DNA of 14,998 bases from the NCBI RefSeq assembly GCF_947253065.1, contig NZ_CAMXWS010000041.1, forward strand, positions 1 to 14,998, written 5' to 3'. The notes under the pieces were generated by a model. The model saw only the letters and a program-made list of their open reading frames with translations. It did no database searches and was not told the DNA's origin. The position numbers and the translations under genes were made by a program. Numbering within the stretch: the first letter of the stretch is position 1; each line of letters starts with the position of its first letter. This document shows, one piece after another, positions 7,201 to 13,465 of the stretch. Source of the DNA: an uncultured Corynebacterium sp. Lineage in GTDB: Bacteria; Actinomycetota; Actinomycetes; Mycobacteriales; Mycobacteriaceae.

Positions 7201-7373
7201 ATGCCACGACCGACGGCGCCGACAGCAGAGCCGACGCGCTCATCAGCGGAGTCGGCTGCGGCCATCGAACCGGCAGAAGAATTGCGGGAATACCCGCTGG
7301 TGCGGGCATCACGACTCTTCGGTCCGGTTTTAGAGCGGCCTTTCTGGCGGCGCGAGGTACTCGTGACAGACAT
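4224..7373 (-). CDS. ftsK: DNA translocase FtsK/SpoIIIE
   Basis: A 1049-aa septal DNA pump that clears chromosome termini and activates XerCD recombination. Domains in order: a basic and then acidic cytoplasmic N-terminus (1-140) with RRRR clusters and DSYDAD-type repeats; four to five membrane helices (about 142-285); a long linker including an Ala/Gly-rich tract (about 410-450); the RecA-like motor with Walker A GSTGSGKS (669-676) and Walker B LIVCVVDEL (about 780-788); and a C-terminal winged-helix gamma domain from about 930 (LVVTSQLGSTSMLQRKLRIG), the DNA-orienting module. The ATG at 7373 is chosen because TACAGT lies 7 nt upstream with no ribosome site, a leaderless pattern; an extension to 7400 lacks support. 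It lies between a TIGR03085-family gene and terC, all on the minus strand. Confidence 0.97.
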   Translation of the reverse strand: MSVTSTSRRQKGRSKTGPKSRDARTSGYSRNSSAGSMAAADSADERVGSAVGAVGRGMGNAAREVTGAFGAVGRKAGSRRRRNEDLLDDMKAPSRRRRKRKAKDSYEEADSYDADSAEETHTVDDSYDADDVDMSDSGRRVDALGLILIGLAAVLGASVWLDIAGPVGAAIASGAHWIIGAGALILPVVLVGIAVAMMLGLGNSFSERAHSGVGLTIIAVCMLGLIHIFAGNPSDWADRKIAGGAIGAVVGGPLSAGFTPFVAVPLLGLVIVYAALLATGITVRESVDYIRSLLQGIASNAHTPDPEDEDSDDMYGYVESDLDDIAEGRERRPREQAQDRTKSRTRKRSRTPMDNYPVDEDASDPTLFDAPSEPTPRRRPAPSNETRVLSRSSAADEAAFTEQLPAAGAPAGAGAAGAAGAAAAGAGAAAGAAAAASKPARKKRGPKPSDTAPIEAVQDNASDENDAVTQAREEMRKQIIARSGIDASSIPASIPNSEKEQKQADAPAVREPEGESDYDLPSTSLLIPGNAPKTRTETNDRMIEAITEVFEEFKVDAAVTGFSRGPTVTRYEVELGPGVKVSKITNLQSNLAYAVATDNVRLLTPIPGKSAVGIEVPNADREMVRLRDVLDAPNVRSEQDPMLIGLGKNIEGDFVSASVQKMPHLLVAGSTGSGKSAFVNSMLVSLLTRATPEEVRLILVDPKMVELTPYEGIPHLITPIITQPKKAAAALQWLVEEMEQRYMDMKSARVRHIKDFNKKVRSGEHTAPPGSEREMRPYPLIVCVVDELADLMMTAPKEIEDSIVRITQKARAAGIHLVLATQRPSVDVVTGLIKTNVPSRLAFATSSLTDSRVILDQGGAEKLIGMGDALFIPQGAGKPQRLQGAFVSDEEIQAVVDAVKQQGEPHYTEGVTEEKAPEKKEIDEEIGKDMDDLLEAVELVVTSQLGSTSMLQRKLRIGFAKAGRLMDLMESRGVVGPSEGSKAREVLVKPEELETIQWMIKGADPAEAPKAVLEEQALNDASTDTPADTDPGSDAQTVKATYNPTGGAF
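6112..6138. repeat. 9-bp tandem repeat inside ftsK
   Basis: Three head-to-tail copies of GCACCTGCA (the last ending in T) encode part of the Ala/Gly-rich linker. Being a multiple of three, copy-number change would keep the frame and only alter linker length, so length variation between strains is plausible. Confidence 0.75.
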
Positions 7374-7393
7374 GGGCACCACTGTAATGCCCA
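7373..7393 (-). promoter_or_regulatory. Leaderless ftsK promoter with flanking 6-bp inverted repeat
   Basis: TACAGT (7386-7381) is 7 nt before the ATG. It is bracketed by TGGGCA (7373-7378) and TGCCCA (7388-7393), a perfect 6-bp dyad centred on the -10 box, which could be an operator or may be chance. No clear -35 is visible. Confidence 0.45.
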
Positions 7394-7445
7394 GACACAC
7401 CTCAAGTCACATGCGCCACACCGGTGCACCTAATTTTCGGAGTGT

Positions 7446-8072
7446 CTAGATCTGACGCTTGACCTTCGCAATATCCTGCTGGTCGCCGGTGATCTCAACC
7501 TGGACTGAGTCACGACCGGTGACCCACAAAAGGAGCTCGCCCGGTTCACCAGACACACGGACTACGCGATCCCCCTGATCCGCCACGCCCCGCGGACCAC
7601 CAAGAGTAAGTGGCGGGTGATTCGGCGGAGTGAGCACCACCGGGACAACCGACGAAGAGAGCGCCATCTTCCCCATCAGCTTCGCAGCCTTCATCAATTG
7701 ATCTTCCACAGCACGGGAGAATTCACGCGGGACGACCTCCCCCCTCCCCCGGCGAACATCTTCGTGGTGAATGAAGTGCTCTGAAGTATTTAAAACCTTA
7801 TCGAGCGGCTTCAAAAACACCGGCGGGCCCGCTGCCCACTCCTTGACCACGTTTTCAAAAGGACGCTGGCGAATCTTGGCCTCAGCATCCTTCGTCATCT
7901 TCTTCAGCTGGGGCAGGAAATACCCGCCCGCCATGTACGGCTGGCGCTCGCGCAGATACAAGTGCGCTGCCAGATCGGCAGTGGTCCACCCCGCACACAA
8001 GGTCGGTGCATCTGGGCCGAGTTCGAGCAGGAGGTCAGCTAGTTTTTCACGCTCTTTTTGCTGAAACGACAT
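7446..8072 (-). CDS. TIGR03085 family (DinB-like, putative metal-binding) protein
   Basis: A 208-aa protein starting MSFQQKEREKLADLLLELG. It resembles the actinobacterial TIGR03085 family, related to DinB / mycothiol-dependent maleylpyruvate isomerase N-terminal four-helix bundles. Candidate metal ligands are His37 (ADLAAHL) and the His/Glu cluster EHFIHHEDVRR (98-108). The C-terminal part (GDRVVRVSGEPGELLLWVTGR) looks like a small sterol-carrier-like tail common in this superfamily. No function is established. The ATG at 8072 lies at the foot of the rnj terminator hairpin, 7 nt after a TAGGCT box, suggesting a leaderless start. An in-frame ATG at 8102 would begin in the other hairpin arm and has no ribosome site. 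It is between rnj and ftsK, as in other corynebacteria. Confidence 0.85.
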   Translation of the reverse strand: MSFQQKEREKLADLLLELGPDAPTLCAGWTTADLAAHLYLRERQPYMAGGYFLPQLKKMTKDAEAKIRQRPFENVVKEWAAGPPVFLKPLDKVLNTSEHFIHHEDVRRGRGEVVPREFSRAVEDQLMKAAKLMGKMALSSSVVPVVLTPPNHPPLTLGGPRGVADQGDRVVRVSGEPGELLLWVTGRDSVQVEITGDQQDIAKVKRQI

Positions 8073-8102
8073 GGGCCCCAGCCTAGCTTGGCTGGGGCCC
8101 AT
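8071..8102 (-). terminator. Second hairpin after rnj (13-bp stem) containing the next gene's promoter
   Basis: ATGGGCCCCAGCC and GGCTGGGGCCCAT form a perfect 13-bp GC-rich stem with a 6-nt loop, about 30 bp after the rnj stop. There is no U-tract. Within the loop and 3' arm lies TAGGCT (8085-8080), a -10-like box 7 nt before the ATG at 8072, whose first two bases close the stem. Confidence 0.65.
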
Positions 8103-8108
8103 CGGTTC

Positions 8109-8129
8109 AAGGGGAAGCTGATTCCCCTT
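8109..8129 (-). terminator. First hairpin after rnj
   Basis: AAGGGGAA / TTCCCCTT form an 8-bp stem with a 5-nt loop beginning directly after the rnj stop codon. Read in the rnj direction it is followed by only a short T run. With the next hairpin it makes a tandem terminator-like structure closing the dapB-thyX-dapA-rnj run. Confidence 0.55.
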
Positions 8130-10238
8130 TTACAGCGACTCGCGAGATGCTTCGATGTCCTCGTTGCTCAACGGAGTGGTGTCATCGGCGTTCATCGGAA
8201 CGACGGTCGGCAGAATCACAGGCTCGCGCTTGTATTTCTGCTCGATCGTGCGGGAGATGCGACGACGCAATTGCTGCACCATGCGGTATGGATCATTCTC
8301 GCCTTCGGCGGCGAGATCCATCATTGTGTTCTCAACCAGTTCGATGATGTCCGGCAGGACTCCACGGTCATCGTCGACGAGACCTGTGGTGGACACAACC
8401 GGACGCTCGATGAGGCGGCTCGTGCGGTCATCAATCACACACGTAATCGAGATGACACCACCGGCAGCCAGGTTCGTGCGGTCTGTCAGGACATCCGGGT
8501 CCACGTCGCCCATGGTCGTGCCATCGACGTACAGGTTGCCCACCTGGTACTGGCCAGCGACCTTGAGCTTGCCGTCGACCATGTCCACGACAACACCGTT
8601 CTGTGCCAGCACAGTGTTCTCCGGCTTCACACCGGTAGCAATAGCCAGCTCCTTGTTGGCGCGGAGGTGACGCCACTCGCCGTGCACCGGCATTGCATTG
8701 CGCGGACGTGCCATGTTGTACAGGAACAGAAGCTCGCCGGCATAACCGTGACCGGATGCGTGAACGTGTGCATCATCGCTGGTGATCACATTCGCACCGA
8801 TCTGGGCGAGGTTATTGATCACGGCGAAGACTGCTTCCTCATTGCCCGGAATGAGCGAGGAGGACAGGATGATCGTGTCGCCATCGCGGACGGTGATCTG
8901 ACGGTGCTCACGGCGCGACATGCGCGACAGCGCAGCCATCGGCTCACCCTGTGTACCAGTGGTGATCAGCATGACGCGGTGTGGAGCCATCTTCGCAGCC
9001 TCATCGATCGGAACAATGGTTCCCTTCGGCGCCTTGAGAAGGTTCATCTTCTCGGCGATCTCCATATTGCGGATCATGGAGCGACCGTTGAAAGCGACCT
9101 TGCGGCCCGAAGCGACAGCGGCATTGACCGCCATCTGCACACGCGAGACATTCGATGCGAAGGACGCGAGAACAACACGCTGCTTAGCGTTTTGCACGAT
9201 GCGAATGAGATTTTCCTCAATGCCCGCCTCGGAAGCAGAGATACCCGGGATGGTGGCGTTGGTGGAATCGCACAGGAAGAGGTCAATGCCTTCATCGCCG
9301 TAACGGGCCAGCGCCGGCAGGTCCGTCGGCTTGTTGTCGTACGGGGTCATATCGACCTTGACGTCACCAGTCATGCAGACGGTGCCCGCACCGGTCTTGA
9401 TCACGACACCGAGGCAGTCCGGAATCGAGTGACCGACGTGGAAGAAGCGCAGGTTGAACGGACCAACGGTCACCTCGGACTTCGGGTTAACCTCGTTCAG
9501 CTTCGGACGCTGACGGTGCTCCTTCGTCTTCGCAGCGATGAGTGCATTAGTGAACTTCGCCGAGTAGATCGGAATATCCGGGCGCAGCTTGAGCAGCCAT
9601 GGGATAGCACCGATGTGATCCTCGTGGCCGTGGGTGACCACGAGTGCTTCGACCTTGTCCAGCTTGTTCTCAATCGGGCCGAAGTCCGGGAGGATCAGGT
9701 CCACGCCCGGCTCGTCGGAAGACGGGAAGAGCACACCACAGTCGACGATCAGCAGACGACCGTTGTACTCGAAGACCGTCATGTTACGGCCGATCTCAGA
9801 AATGCCACCCAGTGCGTAGATGCGCAGACCATTCTGCGGCGGCTTCTGCGGTGCAGGCAGACGCTTCGTCAGGTCTGCGCCCTGCATGCCCTTGACGGGG
9901 TTGCGGCGATTATCGCCACCGCGACCACCACGACCGCGACCACGTCCGCGGCCACGACCGCGGTTGTTGCCGCCACCGTTATTGCCGCCACCGTTATTGC
10001 CACGGCCACCACGGTTGTTACCGTTGCCACCATTGCCACGGTTATTACCGTTTCCGCCGTTGTTGCCACCGTTATTCGGCTTATTGTCGCGGTTGCTACC
10101 GCCGGACTTGTTGGAACCGTTGCCCCCGTTGTCGCCAGGTTGAGTATCCGCGGCCTGAAAGACCGGCTGCTGATCTCCGGCCTCTGGCGGGCCCGCCTTG
10201 CGGGTCACTTTACGGGAGCGATTGCGGGGTTCGTTCAT
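8130..10238 (-). CDS. rnj: Ribonuclease J
   Basis: A 702-aa metallo-beta-lactamase/beta-CASP ribonuclease with 5'-3' exo- and endonuclease activity in mRNA decay and rRNA maturation. The catalytic zinc motif THGHEDH is at 202-208. Later conserved blocks include LFLCDSTNA, GRSMIRN, HVHASGHG and MPVHGEWRHL. The catalytic core begins near residue 137 (GLRIYALGGISEIGRN). Residues about 33-118 are a Gly/Asn/Arg-rich disordered extension with RG repeats, absent from firmicute enzymes but known in corynebacteria. The ATG at 10238 lies 2 nt after the dapA stop with GGAG 10 nt upstream. A frame extension to 10541 runs entirely inside dapA and is rejected. It is the last gene of the dapB-thyX-dapA-rnj cluster (the old 'ORF4' of C. 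glutamicum) and is followed by tandem hairpins. Confidence 0.96.
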   Translation of the reverse strand: MNEPRNRSRKVTRKAGPPEAGDQQPVFQAADTQPGDNGGNGSNKSGGSNRDNKPNNGGNNGGNGNNRGNGGNGNNRGGRGNNGGGNNGGGNNRGRGRGRGRGRGGRGGDNRRNPVKGMQGADLTKRLPAPQKPPQNGLRIYALGGISEIGRNMTVFEYNGRLLIVDCGVLFPSSDEPGVDLILPDFGPIENKLDKVEALVVTHGHEDHIGAIPWLLKLRPDIPIYSAKFTNALIAAKTKEHRQRPKLNEVNPKSEVTVGPFNLRFFHVGHSIPDCLGVVIKTGAGTVCMTGDVKVDMTPYDNKPTDLPALARYGDEGIDLFLCDSTNATIPGISASEAGIEENLIRIVQNAKQRVVLASFASNVSRVQMAVNAAVASGRKVAFNGRSMIRNMEIAEKMNLLKAPKGTIVPIDEAAKMAPHRVMLITTGTQGEPMAALSRMSRREHRQITVRDGDTIILSSSLIPGNEEAVFAVINNLAQIGANVITSDDAHVHASGHGYAGELLFLYNMARPRNAMPVHGEWRHLRANKELAIATGVKPENTVLAQNGVVVDMVDGKLKVAGQYQVGNLYVDGTTMGDVDPDVLTDRTNLAAGGVISITCVIDDRTSRLIERPVVSTTGLVDDDRGVLPDIIELVENTMMDLAAEGENDPYRMVQQLRRRISRTIEQKYKREPVILPTVVPMNADDTTPLSNEDIEASRESL
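9967..9996. repeat. 15-bp tandem duplication in the rnj Gly/Asn-rich region
   Basis: Two exact copies of TTGCCGCCACCGTTA lie head to tail within a longer low-complexity stretch (about 9920-10110) encoding NNGGGNNGGGNN and RG repeats. In-frame expansion or contraction is likely. Confidence 0.7.
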
Positions 10239-10240
10239 AC

Positions 10241-11149
10241 TTATAGGACTCCAGCCTTTTCCATATCTTGGCGCAGAGCCTCCATCTGCCGTTCGTCCGC
10301 AGGGGCGACGGGCAGGCGGGGGTCTCCGACCTCGATGCCCTGCAGGCGCAGGGCTGCCTTTGCAAATGTCACTCCACCAAGCACTGCCTGCTGTCCAGCA
10401 AGCACGGCCATGGTGGTGGCGTTGATTTCCCGCGCACGGGCGAGGTCGCCTTCCTCGAAGCTTGTCACCATTTCTCTCATCAAACCTGGGGCTGCGTGCG
10501 CAATAACGGAAATAACTCCGGTAGCGCCGACAGAGAACCACGGCAGGTTGAGAACGTCGTCGCCAGAGTACCAGGCCAGGTCGGTGTCATTGATAATCGA
10601 GGTCGCCTCGAGCACATCTCCCTTAGCGTCCTTAACGGCCTTCACTGTGGGCAGCTTGGCCAGTTCACGGATCGTCTCACCAGCAATCGGGATGCCGGAG
10701 CGACCCGGAATGTCGTAGAGGCAGATCGGCAATTCTGTAGCCTCCGCGACGGCGGTGAAGTGCTTGAGCAATCCAGCCTGGGATGGCTTGGAATAGTACG
10801 GCGTGACCACGAGCAACGAATCTGCGCCAGCATCACGTGATGCCTTGGCCAGCTCAGTCGTGGAACGTGTGTCATTCGTGCCCGCACCCGCCATGATCTT
10901 GACGCGGTCGCCCAATTCTTCACGCACTGCCTTGATCAGTGCGATCTTCTCTTCGGACGAGGTAGTCGGCGACTCACCGGTCGTGCCACCGAGGATGAGA
11001 GAGTCGACTCCATTGTCGACTAGGTGGGCAGCCAACTTTCGCCCGGTCTCCAGGTCGAGTTCACCATTGCGGTCAAACGGGGTGACCATTGCAATACCGA
11101 CAGTGCCGAGTTCTTCTGCACCGGTTTGTGCTTTCGTTGAAATGCCCAT
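10241..11149 (-). CDS. dapA: 4-hydroxy-tetrahydrodipicolinate synthase
   Basis: A 302-aa TIM-barrel class I aldolase condensing pyruvate with aspartate semialdehyde, the first step of the diaminopimelate/lysine branch. Motifs are GGTTGES (54-60), the catalytic-triad Tyr region TPYYSKPS (116-123), YDIPGRSG (145-152) and the Schiff-base Lys in KAVKDAKGD (Lys173). Length is normal. The ATG at 11149 has no Shine-Dalgarno; TACCCT (11163-11158) lies 8 nt upstream in the 43-bp gap after thyX, so a leaderless internal promoter is likely. rnj follows after 2 nt. This matches the classic C. glutamicum dapB-ORF2-dapA-ORF4 arrangement, where dapA also has its own promoter. Confidence 0.97.
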   Translation of the reverse strand: MGISTKAQTGAEELGTVGIAMVTPFDRNGELDLETGRKLAAHLVDNGVDSLILGGTTGESPTTSSEEKIALIKAVREELGDRVKIMAGAGTNDTRSTTELAKASRDAGADSLLVVTPYYSKPSQAGLLKHFTAVAEATELPICLYDIPGRSGIPIAGETIRELAKLPTVKAVKDAKGDVLEATSIINDTDLAWYSGDDVLNLPWFSVGATGVISVIAHAAPGLMREMVTSFEEGDLARAREINATTMAVLAGQQAVLGGVTFAKAALRLQGIEVGDPRLPVAPADERQMEALRQDMEKAGVL

Positions 11150-11157
11150 GGTTATCT

Positions 11158-11163
11158 AGGGTA
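11158..11163 (-). promoter_or_regulatory. -10 box of dapA (probably leaderless)
   Basis: TACCCT on the minus strand, 8 nt before the dapA ATG, in the short thyX-dapA gap. It would let dapA-rnj be transcribed apart from dapB-thyX. An overlapping TAGATA gives a poorer match to the -10 consensus. Confidence 0.45.
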
Positions 11164-11192
11164 CATTCTCTTGTCCGTGAATCCGTGTAGCC

Positions 11193-11945
11193 CTATCCGG
11201 CGTAGGGGCTGGTGGCCATCACGGAGCCGTCGGCAAGCGTGCTGATAAGGAAGTCGTCGAAAAGCGCTGGCGCTTGTTTCTTGAGGATTTCCAAGCATGC
11301 GACGGCGAGTTCACGGATTTCGGTGTCGGCGTGTTCGCTGGCGCGCGCCGCGATGAATTCTCGCCACGCCCGGTAGTTGCCGGTGACCACGAAGCGGGTT
11401 TCTGTCGCATTCGGCAGGATCGCGCGTGCTGCTTGACGTGCTTTTTTCTTGCGCAGCAGGGCGTTCGGTTCGGCTTCGAGGTTGCTCTCTAGAGCCTGGA
11501 GGAGCTCTTCGTAGACAAACCGCTGCTCGTCAACGGCGGAAAGGAACATGCGCTTTAGATCTTCGTCTTCCGTGATCGCGTCAGGCACGACCACGGCGGA
11601 CTCCCCAGCCGGTACGAAGCGCTGCGAAAGCTGTGAGAACGACAGGTGGCGGTGGCGAAGCAGCTCATTGCCAGCTGCGCGCGACAGACCACGCACGTAC
11701 AACGTCGCCGTCGCGTGTTCGAGCAGCGCGTCGTGGCCGACTTCGAGGATGTGACGCAGGTACGCCTCGTTGCTCGCGGTGTGCGGGTTGGGCTTGTCAA
11801 AAGTCTCGTAGCATGCGCGCCCGGCGAATTCGACGAGTGCCTCCGCGTCGGTGGCTACTGGATCCTGCTCCCACTCCACGTCCGCGGGCGCCGCGAACGA
11901 CGTCGCCGCGATGAGTTGAACGTCTAGCTGTTTGTTCTGCGACAT
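11193..11945 (-). CDS. thyX: FAD-dependent thymidylate synthase ThyX
   Basis: A 250-aa flavin-dependent thymidylate synthase that makes dTMP from dUMP with methylenetetrahydrofolate and NADPH. The ThyX signature RHR-x2-S-x-SQLSQR is intact (RHRHLSFSQLSQR, about 97-109), and the nearby EHATATLYVRGLSR and the C-terminal ATRFVVTGNYRAWREF-like block (written ETRFVVTGNYRAWREF here) fit the family. The start ATG directly abuts the dapB TAA (0 nt between), with only GGGA 6 nt upstream, so translation probably depends on coupling to dapB. This is 'ORF2' of the corynebacterial dapB-dapA cluster. Confidence 0.96.
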   Translation of the reverse strand: MSQNKQLDVQLIAATSFAAPADVEWEQDPVATDAEALVEFAGRACYETFDKPNPHTASNEAYLRHILEVGHDALLEHATATLYVRGLSRAAGNELLRHRHLSFSQLSQRFVPAGESAVVVPDAITEDEDLKRMFLSAVDEQRFVYEELLQALESNLEAEPNALLRKKKARQAARAILPNATETRFVVTGNYRAWREFIAARASEHADTEIRELAVACLEILKKQAPALFDDFLISTLADGSVMATSPYAG

Positions 11946-12692
11946 TTACAGTCCCAGGTAGTTGTCCAGCCCGACAGTGAGACCTGCGTGGTCTGCGACC
12001 TGGCGGACACCAGTGAGCACGCCGGGCACGAAGGAATCGCGGCCATAAGAATCCTGGCGGATGGTCAGCGACTGGTCGGTGGTACCGAAGATGATTTCTT
12101 CGTGCGCGACCATGCCCTGCATGCGCACAGCATGCACCTTCACACCATCAACATCAGCGCCGCGAGAACCATCGAGGGCCTGCTCAGTCGCGTCAGGCAT
12201 CGCAGACATTTTCGCTTCTCGACGAGCCTCCGCAATCCCCTGCGCCGTCTTCACCGCAGTGCCGGAAGGTGCATCCAACTTATTCGGGTGGTGGTATTCC
12301 ACGACCTCCGCCGACTCGAAGAACGGTGCAGCCTGGCGTGCGAAAGCCATTGCCAGCACAGCGGAAATGGCGAAGTTCGGCGCGATCAGCACACCAACGC
12401 CTTCGTTGGCTGCGCACCAATCGCGGACCTGCTGGTAGCGCTCATCATCAAAGCCAGTCGTGCCAACAACTGCGTGAATGCCGTTGTTGATGCAGAACTC
12501 CAAGTTGCCCATCACAGCACTCGGGGTGGTGAAGTCGACGACGACCTCTGCCCCACTGTCCACGAGCTTGTCCAGCGAGTCGCCTGCATCCACTTCTGCC
12601 ACAAGTTCAAGGTCATCGGCGGCGTTCACACCCGCTACGACTGCCGAGCCGACACGGCCCTTCGCACCGAGAACTCCAACTTTGATAGCCAT
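11946..12692 (-). CDS. dapB: 4-hydroxy-tetrahydrodipicolinate reductase
   Basis: A 248-aa NAD(P)H-dependent reductase, the second step of the diaminopimelate branch. The N-terminal Rossmann loop GVLGAKGRVGSAV (6-18), the GTTG block (77-80) and the catalytic EYHHPNKLDAPSGTA (132-146, with His-His and Lys138) are all present. Length equals the usual actinobacterial enzyme. The ATG at 12692 has a good AGGAAGG ribosome site 6-7 nt upstream. An extension to 12713 (MPVGRRI) runs through that site and is rejected. It is first in dapB-thyX-dapA-rnj and divergent from a lipoprotein gene across 137 bp. Confidence 0.97.
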   Translation of the reverse strand: MAIKVGVLGAKGRVGSAVVAGVNAADDLELVAEVDAGDSLDKLVDSGAEVVVDFTTPSAVMGNLEFCINNGIHAVVGTTGFDDERYQQVRDWCAANEGVGVLIAPNFAISAVLAMAFARQAAPFFESAEVVEYHHPNKLDAPSGTAVKTAQGIAEARREAKMSAMPDATEQALDGSRGADVDGVKVHAVRMQGMVAHEEIIFGTTDQSLTIRQDSYGRDSFVPGVLTGVRQVADHAGLTVGLDNYLGL

Positions 12693-12754
12693 GATCCGCC
12701 TTCCTACTGGCACCTTGCGCCAGCATTACTAATCGTCGTTCTATTCGGGTATCC

Positions 12755-12760
12755 ACCATA
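12755..12760 (-). promoter_or_regulatory. Candidate -10 box of dapB
   Basis: TATGGT on the minus strand would start transcription near 12748 and give a leader of about 55 nt carrying the dapB ribosome site. The -35 region is poor, so this is a tentative placement. Confidence 0.3.
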
Positions 12761-12816
12761 GCCCCGCATGTGACCATGCTGGCTTGTCGACGGGCACCAA
12801 TGCGATTCAGTCCAGC

Positions 12817-12822
12817 TAAACT
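12817..12822 (+). promoter_or_regulatory. -10 box of the lipoprotein gene (leaderless)
   Basis: TAAACT is 7 nt before the ATG at 12830, with no purine-rich ribosome site between them, so the mRNA probably begins at the start codon. Confidence 0.5.
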
Positions 12823-12829
12823 AAGACTT

Positions 12830-13465
12830 ATGAAACTCCAGCCACACAAGTTGACAACCGTATTGGTCGCCGCCGCAGCGGGACTTGCCCTGACCGCATG
12901 CGGCGCTTCCATCTCTGAACCGTCGATGACCACGCAACCATCCGCCTCCGAAGCTTCCGACTCCTCTACTGAAGCAACTCCAGTGCAGGACGAAGCCACC
13001 ACCAAGGCTGCATCCATAGACGAGAAGCCAAAGGGTGAGTACAGCACTGAGCCCACCGAAAAATTCGGGGAGGCGTACGGCGAGCTGCGCACCACTGATA
13101 TTCGTGTCGGCTCCCACGATGGTTTCGACCGTTTGGTCTTTGAATTCGAGGGCACCGGCGATCCGCAGTACCACATTGGCTACAACGATGACCCACGCCA
13201 GCAGGCCTCCGGCTTCCCGCTTGAGGTGCCGGGCAATGCGAAACTAGAGATCAATATTCACGGCACATCCGGTGACATGTCTGCCGATGCGAAGTACGCC
13301 GGCAAGAAGGAGCTGGGTCTTGCCTCCGGAAATATCGTGGACGTCATCAACGGTGGCTCCTTTGAGGCAGATTCTCAGTATGTCGTGGGCCTCATCAACG
13401 AGCGCCCATACCAGGTGCAGGTCCTGCACGAACCGACTCGTCTGGTCGTCGACTTCCAGAACTAA
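12830..13465 (+). CDS. Secreted lipoprotein with AMIN-like domain
   Basis: A 211-aa protein with a lipoprotein signal peptide: a short basic start (MKLQPHK), a hydrophobic core, and the lipobox LTAC with Cys24. A Ser/Thr/Glu/Ala-rich linker (about 25-75) leads to a domain starting LRTTDIRVGSHDGFDRLVFEF and ending PTRLVVDF. This resembles the actinobacterial AMIN-like lipoprotein domain (beta-sandwich), which has no fixed function; AMIN domains proper bind cell-wall or envelope components. The frame stays open upstream to 12770, but that part has no signal-peptide logic and overlaps the promoter; the ATG behind TAAACT is chosen. Its stop TAA overlaps the next ATG by one base (TAATG), so it is coupled to the cupredoxin gene. 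Confidence 0.85.
   Translation: MKLQPHKLTTVLVAAAAGLALTACGASISEPSMTTQPSASEASDSSTEATPVQDEATTKAASIDEKPKGEYSTEPTEKFGEAYGELRTTDIRVGSHDGFDRLVFEFEGTGDPQYHIGYNDDPRQQASGFPLEVPGNAKLEINIHGTSGDMSADAKYAGKKELGLASGNIVDVINGGSFEADSQYVVGLINERPYQVQVLHEPTRLVVDFQN

Noticed and set aside
7410..7440. Short palindromes GGTGCACC and CACCGGTG in the gap between the TIGR03085-family gene and ftsK
   Set aside because: Too short and overlapping to form a convincing terminator stem, and no U-tract follows.
8058..10718. 886-codon open frame on the plus strand opposite rnj and dapA
   Set aside because: Mirror frame of high-GC coding DNA: its opposite strand carries clear RNase J and DapA with all catalytic motifs, and the translated product is low-complexity (Thr/Ala/Val runs opposite the Gly/Asn region) with no domain I recognise.
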